Assembly (NCBI GenBank): GCA_022925895.1
Contig: JAKSYS010000042.1
Span: 1 to 64,000 of the forward strand
Length of the DNA stretch: 64,000 bases
Reading direction: 5' to 3'
Origin: Fragilaria crotonensis
Lineage: Eukaryota > Bacillariophyta > Fragilariophyceae > Fragilariales > Fragilariaceae
Below, in pieces: positions 30,500 through 39,701 of this stretch; the first letter of the stretch is position 1; each line of letters opens with the position of its first letter. The notes under the pieces were generated by a model. It made no database searches. It had not been told where the DNA came from and saw only the letters and a list, made by a program, of their open reading frames with translations. A program made the position numbers and the translations under genes.

Positions 30500-31985
30500 T
30501 TAGAAAGACCAAATTTGCTCCGGCGAGAGATTTGCGCTTGCTTCCTCATCTTCGTCCACCTCTCCCCCCACATATGACTTCAATCTATGGTTCCGTTGGG
30601 GATGTCTCAGCTTATTGAGGGCGCGTGCTTCTACCACTCGTACCCTGTCTCTTGAAATCCCTAATCGCTTGGCAATTTCATCGACAGTCTTTGGGGTGCC
30701 ATCGTCGAGACCGAATCGTGCCACAAGCACATCCCTCTCTTTCGTGGGAAGTTCGTCAACAACGGATAAGATAACTTCCCGCAGTGAACGCGACTCGGCG
30801 TCCTCATCAGGAGTTGGTGAATCTGATGAAATAAAGTCTCCCAGTGTGACTGATTTATCGCTTTGCTTGCTGGTGCTACCACGAACCGGATTCTCCAATG
30901 ACAGCACAGAACGTGATGAATCCGAGTACAATTGAAGCTTTTGGGCGCTAATTCCCAAGTGATGCGCAAGTTCGGGTATGGACGGGGCTCTCCCTATTTC
31001 CTTTTCCATATCCTTGCGCGCTCTCTGGATTTTCCGAATCATCGAATGAACTGTTGGCGTTTGGTTGATTGAGACATATTTATGAGCTAGGAAGATGAAG
31101 AAGATACAAATCGCACAGGATAGCAAACTTTAACTCACCATGAGCAGGCAACCGAATAGTACGAGAATAGTCAGAAATGGCACGAAGCATTCGTTGCCGG
31201 ACCCACCAAGTAGCATACGTGCTGAATCGGAAGCCACGTTCGGGCTCAAATCGCTCGGCTGCCTCCATAAGGCCAAGATTACCTTCTTGAATTAAGTCAT
31301 GAAATGAAATGATAGTTCCCATCCCACCATTTGACTGATTTGCTTTGGTGACACTGTTGAGATATCTCTTCGCAATTGATCCAACCAGACCACCATTGGC
31401 CGCAACCATGTGGCTTCTCGCTCCTTGACCTTCATACATAACACGTCGCAACTCAATAACAGACATGCCGCAGGCATCTGCCCATTGCTCTTCTGACGGT
31501 TGCCAAGCAGTTGTTTGCCAGTCCGCATCTTGTGCATGCTGCGACGCCACCAGCTCGTCTCTGATCCGCACGACAGTTCGCAACATTCTGATCTGATTTG
31601 TCAGATCTCGTTCTTCGTCTTTTGATAGCAGCGCGGGGGTGTTGTCTGTCGTTCGACTGAATGTTGTTGTTGCCTCGACTTTTGGGCTGCTGGTTAAACT
31701 CTTGGGACGAGGGATCCTTCGCTTTTGAAGAAGCGATGCTCCGCTGTTCACTTTTAAATTGGACAGTTTTCTAATCTTCGAGAAGGCTGTTTCTTCCGGG
31801 CCGGAAATCTTGATTTCTGAGGAATATACGTCTACCGGTGATGTGGTTCCAACATAAGCGACTTCGTGACCTCGTCGATTGCAGGGCTTTCGAAGTGGAA
31901 CACTGTTGAAGGCGTTGACAAAATTGACCTCCAACGATGCTGAGAGAAAGAAGATGAAAGTGAGTTTGGATTGCCAGCACTGCAT
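30500..31985 (-). CDS. Plastid RNA polymerase sigma-70 factor (2 exons)
   Basis: A nucleus-encoded sigma factor for the plastid bacterial-type RNA polymerase. Exons on the minus strand are 31985-31139 and 31050-30500 (465 aa). The leader [16 protein letters not shown]...FVNAF is a signal peptide with Phe26 after the Ala25 cleavage site, then a Ser/Arg-rich segment, the bipartite form used for complex plastids. Seen: region 2 at about 199-280 ([44 protein letters not shown]), region 3 from [10 protein letters not shown], and region 4 at about 383-435 ([15 protein letters not shown], helix-turn-helix [19 protein letters not shown]). The chosen acceptor CAACAG gives the consensus [16 protein letters not shown]. 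An alternative CCTAG acceptor 36 bp upstream would insert 12 residues in frame. Confidence 0.9.
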
Positions 31986-33440
31986 CGTAAGTTATGTGTC
32001 AAGTGTCAAGGGACAAGCCGCAAGCGTCAAGCGATGCCTTCAACAAACCAAATCCAACAAAAGAACGATTACGTTCGATGTTCGGAGGTCAGATTAAGCC
32101 ACGTCTGCCCGGTACTTCGTAAAACAGAAACAAAAAAACGTCACTGTGACATCATTACTCAAGTGTCACCGAAGCAATAACAGATAAAAAAATCGAAAAT
32201 GGATGAAATGTCCCTCGGACGGTTGCGCAAAGTACGTTTGTTTTAGGCATGGTGTAGTCAACATGACGACATGGCGTTCAAGTTCGGCGGAAAGACGATG
32301 ATGATCAGAACGGCACAAGCATGCGAGGTGGAAACTCACCACAAACCAGCAAGGTTGCGAAGGATTTTATTGACAATAATCGAGGCATTGGACTTTGGTA
32401 GAGATATAGACGTGACCTGATCAGTTGATGGTACTACGACGACTCGTCTGATGCACGAAGGGCTGGTGGAATCAACAGCCGCTAGTCGGTCCCTGGGATC
32501 GACGAAAGAATAAGAAGTGTGGAGTTTACTTTGTGCAATGGGTCAATGATCTACGTATCGATGACCTGATCAAGAAGAGCCCTTTTCGGGAGTGATGTGG
32601 TTAGATTCTCAGATTCACTGGCAGGGACCAGGGATGGAGGATGCAGCGTACCTGGTACAAGTACGGAGCGTGTCAATTGCGTTCGCTGTACGCGCGTTGC
32701 GTGCGCTCCAACTCCGCCGATTATGCCGAGTGCAGCGACCAGCGACAGCTGGGATTCTCTCCATAATAGCGGCTTCTCTTTTTCAAGACATCGTTTTCTG
32801 CAAGGTGCCTGAAATCGAGTAAATGACGGTTGAGATCTTCATGTATATAGCTCCAGTGCATTTATCATACCAGGTACTGATACTATTACCTTTTACCTTA
32901 TTCATTGTTCAAGGTACCCTGTATTCCTGTATATCGTGTTTGCAAGTTTGTGTATAAGCATTGATTAAGCATACCAAGCTGAATATGAGCCCCATGGCGT
33001 ACTCGGAGTACTCCGCAGTAGTATGCAGTATGCAGTAAAAGTTCTGCGGTACGAGTACGAACAGAGTACCTGGTACACAGTTGTTCATGGCGGTTCTTCG
33101 TATCATACTTCGTACCAGGTGCTACTCTGCTGGTATGCTCGGAGTAGTACTTTGCATTTTGCGTAATAGCACTACTACGGTAGCAGCTACACCGGTACAA
33201 TAGAACCAATAAGCTAGGTATCATACCTACTACTAGTAGCACTAGTAGATAGTAGATACTGTCTTACAAGAAGCTAGTCTTACACAGAACATGGTACTTG
33301 TACTTGTACTGTAGTACAAGTACAAAGCAAAGACAAAATCACTAATATTCTGTCATTTTCATGGCAGAAAGTGACAGCTCTACTAGAGTAGTGAGGCGAA
33401 CAATTTGTGACTATCCTTCATTGTCGATGTTAACCTGTTA
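31986..33440. other. Intergenic region, 1.45 kb
   Basis: No supported gene. The 5' part is the sigma-factor promoter. From 32,640 and especially 32,860-33,320 it is GTAC-rich with near-palindromes such as GTACTTGTACTGTAGTAC. The 76-codon plus-strand ORF at 32,592 has no recognisable content. It ends at the TTA target site of the transposon-like element at 33,441. Confidence 0.45.
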
Positions 33441-33844
33441 GAGCATGTCTTATCATGGGGTACAAAAATTCCATGGATGTACCTGGGGGTAGATCGATGT
33501 ACCCTTCCAAAAACTTCAAAAAATATGCAATTCTTAGGCCCACCCTTACGGTAGTGAAAAGTTGAGATGAAAAACTGACCCCCCAACTTTTTTTTTAGAA
33601 TTTACTGCTTCCCCGGCCTTATCGTGAACGCAGAAAAAGTTGTGTTTTCCGGGTATTTTTTGTCCTTACTGTCGCATTTTATTCCATACTACGAACTCCA
33701 GTACTATTATTAGAGGCAATTCCACTACAAGCCGTCATTGCTGGTGACCATAGCGATACTGCCAACATCATCGTTGAAGGCGAGTGATTACAACAAGGTA
33801 CTGTAGTGGAAAACAATACACAAGTAGCATTTAATTTTTCAGGA

Positions 33845-34396
33845 GTGTCGCCATCATGGTTGCTAGCATCGTCGTCGTTGCTACCGTCTAGTGTCGACGT
33901 TGTCGCTGGTGTTGTCGTCGTCGCGAGGTCTAGTGTCATTAGTGTTGCCGTCGTCTTGTCGTCGTTAGCGTCTAGTGTCGCTTGCGTCGTCGTCGTTGAC
34001 GACGTCTAATGTCGCCGTCGTCGCTGGCGTCGTTGTCGTCGACAACGCCAAGTGTCGCCGTCGTCTTCGTCGTTGCAAGGAGTACCGGTAGTATTGTAGT
34101 CGTCGCTGTCATGGCTGCTACTCTAGTCGCAGTCGTCTTCGTCATCGCTAAGATCGCTCGTTGTCGTTGCTAGCGCCTCTCGTCGCCGTCGTCGTCTCTA
34201 GTCGCCGTTGTCGTCTCTAGTCGCCGTTGTCGTCGCTTGTCGTCATCGTCGCGAATTATAGTGACACCGTCGTCGTCATGGTCGCTAGTGTTGTCGTCGC
34301 CGACGACATCAAGTGTCGCATCTCTAGTCGCCGTCGACTTCGTTGTCGCTAGTGTCGTCGTTGTCATCGAAGATGTCTAGTGTTGCCGTCACTAGT

Positions 34397-34428
<32 letters not shown>

Positions 34429-34475
34429 GAGGTTAAGTGTCGCCGTTGTCGTCGTAGACAACGACAACGCTTGAC
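33845..34475. repeat. GTC/GTCGTC-rich low-complexity core
   Basis: About 630 bp of GTC triplets with interspersed CTAGTGTCGC, GTTGTCGTC and GACGAC words and strong strand asymmetry. It is an irregular, degenerate triplet repeat rather than a clean microsatellite, inside the inner nested element. ORFs across it translate to Val/Ser or Asp/Thr runs and are not genes. Confidence 0.85.
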
Positions 34476-34568
34476 ATGACACCTACATACGTTTACTCGA
34501 ATGGTGTGACAACTTGACACTTGGCGACAAGATCTCGTTTCACGCAGCGATGATTCAATCGACTCGAA

Positions 34569-34651
34569 GATCTCAACTTTTCATCGAAAAGTTGCTGTTA
34601 AAAGTTGGGCCCCAACTTTTACAAGCAACTTTTCGATGAAAAGTTGAGATC
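34569..34651. repeat. 83-bp near-perfect palindrome
   Basis: Two 41-bp arms around a single central C, starting GATCTCAACTTTTCATCG and ending with the inverse; the arms differ only within GCTGTTA versus GCTTGTA. It lies near the right end of the inner element. Transcription would give a long hairpin. Confidence 0.9.
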
Positions 34652-35584
34652 GGACCAACTTAGTTTTTCATGCAACTTTTCACCCATAAGGCCGGTCAAC
34701 ACGAAAAAAAAAGTTGGGGGGTCAGTTTTTAATCTCAACTTTTCACTACCGTAAGGGTGGGCCTTATCGTGTGGTCTTGTACACGATTTATTTTCCATAA
34801 ACATACGTTAATATATCCTATGTCGCTATGTCTTGTCTTGCGTGTACATATTGTAATCTACATACTGAATATTTTATATGCGTGTAATGACAATTCGAGT
34901 GATCCTTGTTGTTGTTGACGAAAGCAACGAAGGCAATGACGTCTGGAATGACGACACGGACTCGATGGCTGAGTTCGTGGCGAGCGTAGGGAAGGCCTCT
35001 TCCTTGTGCGGGAGTTCGGGGCAAGTGTCGAAACAATGCAATGGCAGCATCTTGGCAAGTTGTTGGTGGAGTTGTTGCTGTTGGAGGCGCTGCCATGAGC
35101 CATTGTTGAGCAATTCTCACATGTTTTATCGTGTATGACAACACAAGGAACAGGTACGGAAATGTGGTGAAACGTGACAAAAGGTCACTGCACATCACCA
35201 CTGGAGTCTTGCAACAGTAGTGTACCTAGGTAGATGAGGGGGGGTCAGATTTTCAAAATCTGACCCAGGTACGTCAGGGGGGTATATCATCTGACCCCCA
35301 ATTCGATGTACCCCCCTTCATAAGAATTGCTTTTTTCGACGAAAATCGAAAATTCGGCGGGATGTACCCGATGATAAGACATGCTCTTAGGGGTCTAACA
35401 GTAGGTACGAATTGTAGAACAGGACAGGGGTTGCCGATTTGTGAGTTGCTGCGCCATAGCTCCCGAAGAAAAATCTTGTTGGCTTCATGAGTCATGACAC
35501 ATGGCTTGGTCAAGTGGCTACCAAGTGCCGTCGCGTTCGAACGGAAAATGACGAAAGAGAATAGAAAGGCTTTGTTTTTCGAGT

Positions 35585-35600
35585 GGATTTTGTAAAATCC
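35585..35600 (-). promoter_or_regulatory. Histone-type 3' mRNA stem-loop of H2B
   Basis: Read on the H2B coding strand, GGATTTTACAAAATCC folds into a 6-bp stem (GGATTT/AAATCC) with a 4-nt loop (TACA). It starts 69 nt after the H2B stop codon and is preceded by CAACAACC and followed by ACTC. Size, loop length, the GG...CC ends and the closing T-A pair match the replication-dependent histone mRNA hairpin known from animals and some algae. The identical element follows H2A. Confidence 0.82.
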
Positions 35601-35669
35601 GGTTGTTGGTGATCGGGTATGGCAATCAATGTCGAAGCGGTTTAGCACCGAGTTAAGAAATAGTAAAGT

Positions 35670-36110
35670 TTAGGCAGAGGAGAACTTGGTCACAGCCTTG
35701 GTCCCTTCGGAAACGGCGTGCTTCGCAAGCTCACCAGGGAGCATAAGGCGGACAGCGGTTTGAATTTCCCTACTAGACCTGAAAAATGGAAATGTGTGAG
35801 GGGAAGGGTGGCGTGGACAACAACGACTGTTGTGATTCTGTCATCAACCGCGTGATACGTACAAGGTAGCCTTCTTGTTGTAGGTGGCCAATTTTCCTGC
35901 CTCGGTGGCGATACGCTCGAAGATATCGTTGATGAAGGAGTTCATGATAGACATGCCCTTCTTGGAGATACCCGTATCAGGGTGGACCTGCTTGAGGACC
36001 TTGTAGATGTAAGAAGAGTAGGTTTCGGTACGCTTCTTGGACTTGCTGCCCGTCGAGGCCTTCTTAGGAGCCTTTGCTGATTGCTTGGATGGAGTTGGTG
36101 TCTTGGCCAT
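35670..36110 (-). CDS. H2B: Histone H2B (2 exons)
   Basis: A core histone of 118 aa. Exons on the minus strand are 36110-35863 and 35778-35670; the 84-bp intron begins GTACGT and ends TTTCAG. Splicing reads [21 protein letters not shown], exactly the conserved alpha-2/alpha-3 region. A Lys/Ser/Pro-rich tail ([18 protein letters not shown]) is followed by the histone fold ([21 protein letters not shown]) and the C-terminal helix [16 protein letters not shown]. It is divergent from H2A with a 295-bp shared promoter and has the 3' stem-loop at 35585-35600. An intron in a gene that also carries the hairpin is unusual by animal standards. Confidence 0.97.
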
Positions 36111-36405
36111 GTTAGAAACTGAGAAAACACGAGTGTTGTTTATTGTGACAACAATACGCAGATGTCAAACGGGAAGGCGCAAACGCTTTCTCTGAGGCGC
36201 GCCCGAAAGGACGATGCGTACGAGAACAGACGGGCAAAACGAAGCAAAATTTAAGTCAAGTGATTCAAACAGTACTGTCCGTCGTCCTTTTCGTCAAGAT
36301 TGGCGCGGTAATCACCCGGAAACTTGTATTCAAGCTTTCCACCACTTCGCTTTCTGTCACACAACAACACGTTTGATCAAGTTTATACCCCTCACTTCAA
36401 GAAAC
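36111..36405. promoter_or_regulatory. Bidirectional H2B/H2A promoter
   Basis: A 295-bp head-to-head promoter for the two core histones. TTGGCGCG at 36300-36307 (overlapping ATTGG, an inverted CCAAT core) resembles an E2F site, and GGCGCGCC lies at 36196-36203 next to CGAAAGG. Such sites would fit S-phase expression; binding is inferred. Confidence 0.6.
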
Positions 36406-36780
36406 ATGTCAGGAAAAGGAAAGGGAAAGGGCGGTCGTGGTGAAAAGAAGTCCACCACCGCTTCATCTAAAGCGGGTCTTCAATTCCCAGTTGGTCGTAT
36501 CGGACGTTATCTACGTCAAGGAAAGTACGCCACGCGCATGGGTGCTGGTGCTCCCGTGTACTTGGCAGCTGTCCTTGAATACCTCTGCGCCGAGATCCTC
36601 GAGCTCGCAGGAAACGCTGCTCGTGATAACAAGAAGAGCCGTATCGTTCCACGCCATCTGACTCTTGCCATCAAGAACGATGAAGAGCTCAACAAGCTTC
36701 TTGGAGGGGTTACAATTGCCGCTGGAGGAGTTCTGCCAAACATCCATGCCGTCCTTCTCCCAAAGAAGAGTGCCAAGTAA
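36406..36780 (+). CDS. H2A: Histone H2A
   Basis: A single-exon core histone of 124 aa. ATG 36406 gives the canonical [16 protein letters not shown] tail; the open frame extends upstream to another ATG but that part lacks histone character. Seen: the histone fold [17 protein letters not shown], the acidic-patch residues in [15 protein letters not shown] and [17 protein letters not shown], and a C-terminus ending LPKKSAK. It has no SQ(E/D) motif, so it is not H2A.X, and it lacks H2A.Z features. The stem-loop hairpin starts 35 nt after the stop. Confidence 0.97.
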   Translation: MSGKGKGKGGRGEKKSTTASSKAGLQFPVGRIGRYLRQGKYATRMGAGAPVYLAAVLEYLCAEILELAGNAARDNKKSRIVPRHLTLAIKNDEELNKLLGGVTIAAGGVLPNIHAVLLPKKSAK

Positions 36781-36814
36781 ACACCTGAAAGCCACTTGCT
36801 CTCACCAAACAACC

Positions 36815-36830
36815 GGATTTTACAAAATCC
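36815..36830 (+). promoter_or_regulatory. Histone-type 3' mRNA stem-loop of H2A
   Basis: GGATTTTACAAAATCC with flanks CAACC and ACTCA, a 6-bp stem with 4-nt loop TACA, 34 nt after the H2A stop codon. Identical in sense orientation to the hairpin after H2B; about 20 bases including flanks are shared while the surrounding UTR is not. Confidence 0.85.
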
Positions 36831-37026
36831 ACTCAGCTTACAAAGAACTTTCAAACATGAAGTATAGATTGATGTATAATAGCAATTAATGATCGCAGTC
36901 CATGAGCATGTATCAAGATTGCAAACAAGGAAAGTAGAGATGTAGCGCCCCTAGCCACTGTAGTCTCAGAGCCAGTCTTAACTAGCTAGGCAAGCATCTA
37001 CACTAGCCTTATCAACTGACGCAAGC

Positions 37027-38506
37027 CTACTGAATAAACACCATCTCACGAGCCGATGGACTTGGAACAATCTTGTTTCTCCAGTCACCTGACTTCACAT
37101 CCTCTGGAGTAACGTTTGTAATCTTGTCAGGTGGAACATACACCATGTTGTCAGTAGCATGCACCATCCATGGCTCCAGGCGAAAGTCATTGCCGAATGG
37201 TTTTGGCAACAGCCAGTGCAGTCCCACAGTCACGCCCTTGCGAGGGACTGGTTTGTACTGACCGCTTGCCTTTGCCACCAGCAGACGCTCGGCGCAATAT
37301 TCCTTCAACCTGAGTGAAAAGGCGGTCTTGGCAGGAAACGACGACCACGTTTTGGCTCCAGAAGCGACCAGTTTCTTGGAAGCCTTGGAAAAGTCAGCAA
37401 GTGATTCTTGGGCGACTCTGTCCATGTCGTTCGCCAAGTTTGGAGAGACGCGAAGTTGACTGAGATTCTTCCGAAAGGCTTCAAATGCAGCTTCCTGCAG
37501 TTGCGCGATTTGAGCATCAAAGAGATCGCTCATCTCGCAATACAGCTCCTCCTGGAGCTGAGCCTTGATCTGCTGGGCGACCGAGGACCCCATGTCCGTG
37601 GATTGAAATTCTTGCATGGCACGCTTGACGGCAGCATCGCACAGCTCTCCAAAGTTGGCAACCAAAAGTGTGTCAGCAATAGTTGCCTTGACGGCATCGA
37701 GCGCCGATTCCAAGGCAACCCGAGCCTTTGGTCCGAGCTTTCTTGCTGCGGCCAAATCCTTACTTGAAAGAGATAGCAAGGAAGATGGAGGAGCAAAAAA
37801 GTCGACGGTCGCTGCGATTGCGGATGCTGCCTCCGATGGTTCACAACCTTGGACCGACGACAATTTAGCCGCGACTTCAACAGGCGACGAAACATACTCA
37901 ACGCTGGCGAAGACGTCCTCCAATACTTGAGCAGGACGCTTTCCTCGCGGTTGCATCAAGTTTGGCAAGACGGAGGAAGCCGCCTGCTGGAGCTGCAGTC
38001 TTGCGGCTTCCGTATCAGACGCAATGACAATCAATGAGGACTTGATCCCATTCGAAAGCAATCGTTCCATCGCTGGCGCCAATGTATCGAAGAGTCCCTC
38101 GCCGCGGGACAAGTCGATTGGACTAGGAGAATAAATGACAGTTCCCCCACACGCAACAACTGTCGAGGCAACATCAGCAGCACTTGCCTGTGAACTAGGG
38201 TTGGCAATGGCTAATCCGTTGTCGGATCCATCAGCTTTGGTGCCGAAAGCAGTCAATTCAGTTTCTTCGAGGCCAAAGATAGATTGCAGGATAGTAGATT
38301 GTTGTGCTCTAGTAGCTCCCCCGGCTTGTCACAATACAAGCGCGAGTGACAGTGGATGCTCCTTCTGCCTCCAAGTCGTTGATAACAGACGACAAGCTCA
38401 TTGGAAGTCTTGATTTACTGCTGCTCACCAATTGCGAGGCATCGCTTCCGCTCAAAACCAGCGACAGCAGAAAGACTCGAACAGCTACTTTAATGAATCC
38501 AAACAT
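37027..38506 (-). CDS. Unknown protein with signal peptide (2 exons)
   Basis: The proposed exons on the minus strand are 38506-38419 and 38324-37027 (461 aa), with a 94-bp intron starting GTAAAT and ending ACAAG; this junction switches frame correctly and avoids an in-frame TGA. The N-terminus MFGFIKVAVRVFLLSLVLSGSDA is a signal peptide. The mature part is soluble and mainly helical: a Rossmann-like start (STVVACGGTVIYSPSP, SLIVIASDTEAARLQL), a long amphipathic middle, and a C-terminal block with GVTVGLHWLLPKPFGNDFR and HATDNMVYVPPDKITNVTPEDV. I do not recognise the family. The exon 1 junction is inferred from frame only; the 409-codon main ORF is secure as coding. Confidence 0.7.
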
Positions 38507-38612
38507 TATTGATTGCGTAAGACACTAGAAGGTTTGACTTGGCTTCCTATGCGGTCGTTGTGATGATGCCCAAACCTTCAATGCCAAGAGACACACCCAT
38601 GAGAAAGCTTAA

Positions 38613-39697
38613 TGTCTATATATTTCGATCTATTTAGAATCTATATCGAATATAAAAGTAAGCACTTTTGTATACATTTATCTTCATTTGTCCTTCAGCC
38701 CCCTTAGACGTCATCCTGTCTTCGATTTTCACCAATCAGACAGCTCAAAAACTCGGCTGTTCGCAAGATCGGCGCTGGCCCGGTTGCCGAAGTTTTGTTT
38801 GACATACATGGCGGATGTGTAACATACTTGTGTACGTTGCCGGTATGCTTACGCTGTTTATAATCTGGGTTGGTAAAATCCAAATCGACCCCTCAAATAT
38901 TTTGAAGACAAACCTACAACCGCTTATTACTCAAAGTCTACGAGTCGATGTCATCTGTCAGCAAATTGCTTATGGTACTACCGCTACTGTTGTACAACAC
39001 CGCGTTCAATGATTTAAGGGAGTACTGTAGTATAGCACTATACGTACGAAAATACATTAGAAATGCGGAATACACCGTAGATTCTATGCAAGGTACTCGG
39101 AGTGGTCCAGTAGCGCAGTACTCGATTGTGAAACCTACAGTACGTTGATACCGGTAGCCTCCTGTTAAAATTGTTGTTGTCCTGGTTCCCTGTCAAAAAA
39201 AGCATTGAATATCTATCAAAAACAACAAGTTTCATTCCCACAGTTACTACAACTGACTGTAATTGCTACATGCAATACAGACACAGAATGGAAAGTAAGT
39301 TAATTAATGAACTACAGAGATATTACATGCAGATTGTCTGCAGTTGAGGGTGCATTGTGCCAAATTGCAATTGTGAAGTATTTGTGTGATCAGTTTTCAA
39401 AATGTGTACGATACCCGTACCTTGAGTACCATTTCTACGTACGCGTGTAGGAGACATACGTAACTCCCGTGGCTTTCAAATTCGGATTTGGGCGCGGCTC
39501 CGTCGACATGCATTCAAAATGCACCCTCGTAGACCCCAGTTACCCCAAGTAAGTCATATTGGATACACATGGGATGAGATTGTAAGTGCACTGAGGGGTT
39601 CGTATCGATGACGTCGAAACGAAGCTACATAAATGTGTACATGTATCAATAAGTATATCTTCGATATAGATTCTAAATAGATCGAAATATATAGACA
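38613..39697. mobile_element. TTAA-bounded element with perfect 37-bp inverted repeats
   Basis: The 37-bp arms at 38613-38649 and 39661-39697 are exact inverted copies, beginning TGTCTATATATTTCGATC. TTAA borders both ends (38609-38612 and 39698-39701). The 1085-bp element has no ORF of note. TTAA is the target of piggyBac-type transposons, but the terminal bases are not the usual CCC, so the superfamily is open. It sits between the unknown secreted gene and the SLC44-like gene. Confidence 0.8.
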
Positions 39698-39701
39698 TTA
39701 A

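Larger units (their letters stand above)
33537..34763. mobile_element. Inner TIR element nested in the outer one (TTA target site)
   Basis: A 1227-bp element with 60-bp terminal inverted repeats that differ at one position, 33537-33596 and 34704-34763. They begin GGCCCACCCTTACGGTAG and end in a run of nine T. Direct TTA copies flank it at 33534-33536 and 34764-34766. The TIRs are unrelated to those of the outer element. The interior is a GTC/GTCGTC-rich low-complexity core plus an 83-bp palindrome; there is no transposase. The insertion point is the TTA of a GCAATTCTTA motif found in both subterminal parts of the outer element. Confidence 0.88.
33441..35386. mobile_element. Outer non-autonomous TIR element (TTA target site), PIF/Harbinger-like
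   Basis: A 1946-bp element with 24-bp terminal inverted repeats: GAGCATGTCTTATCAT then one mismatch (G/C) then GGGTACA, at 33441-33464 and inverted at 35363-35386. It is flanked directly by TTA at 33438-33440 and 35387-35389, a 3-bp target duplication. TTA/TNA duplications are typical of PIF/Harbinger elements and their Tourist-type MITEs. It has no transposase ORF. Without the inner insertion it would be about 716 bp. The right end lies about 200 bp beyond the H2B mRNA hairpin. Confidence 0.85.

Noticed and set aside
33679-34367. Asp/Thr-rich and Val/Ser-rich ORFs in the GTC core
   Set aside because: They are low-complexity triplet-repeat translation inside a transposon-like element.
36214-36405. 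64-codon N-terminal extension of H2A
   Set aside because: The extension is not histone-like and lies in the shared promoter; canonical H2A starts at 36406.
38325-38337. A 13-nt GT...AG gap that would also fix the frame of the unknown secreted gene
   Set aside because: It is far shorter than any plausible spliceosomal intron here; the 94-bp intron restores frame as well.
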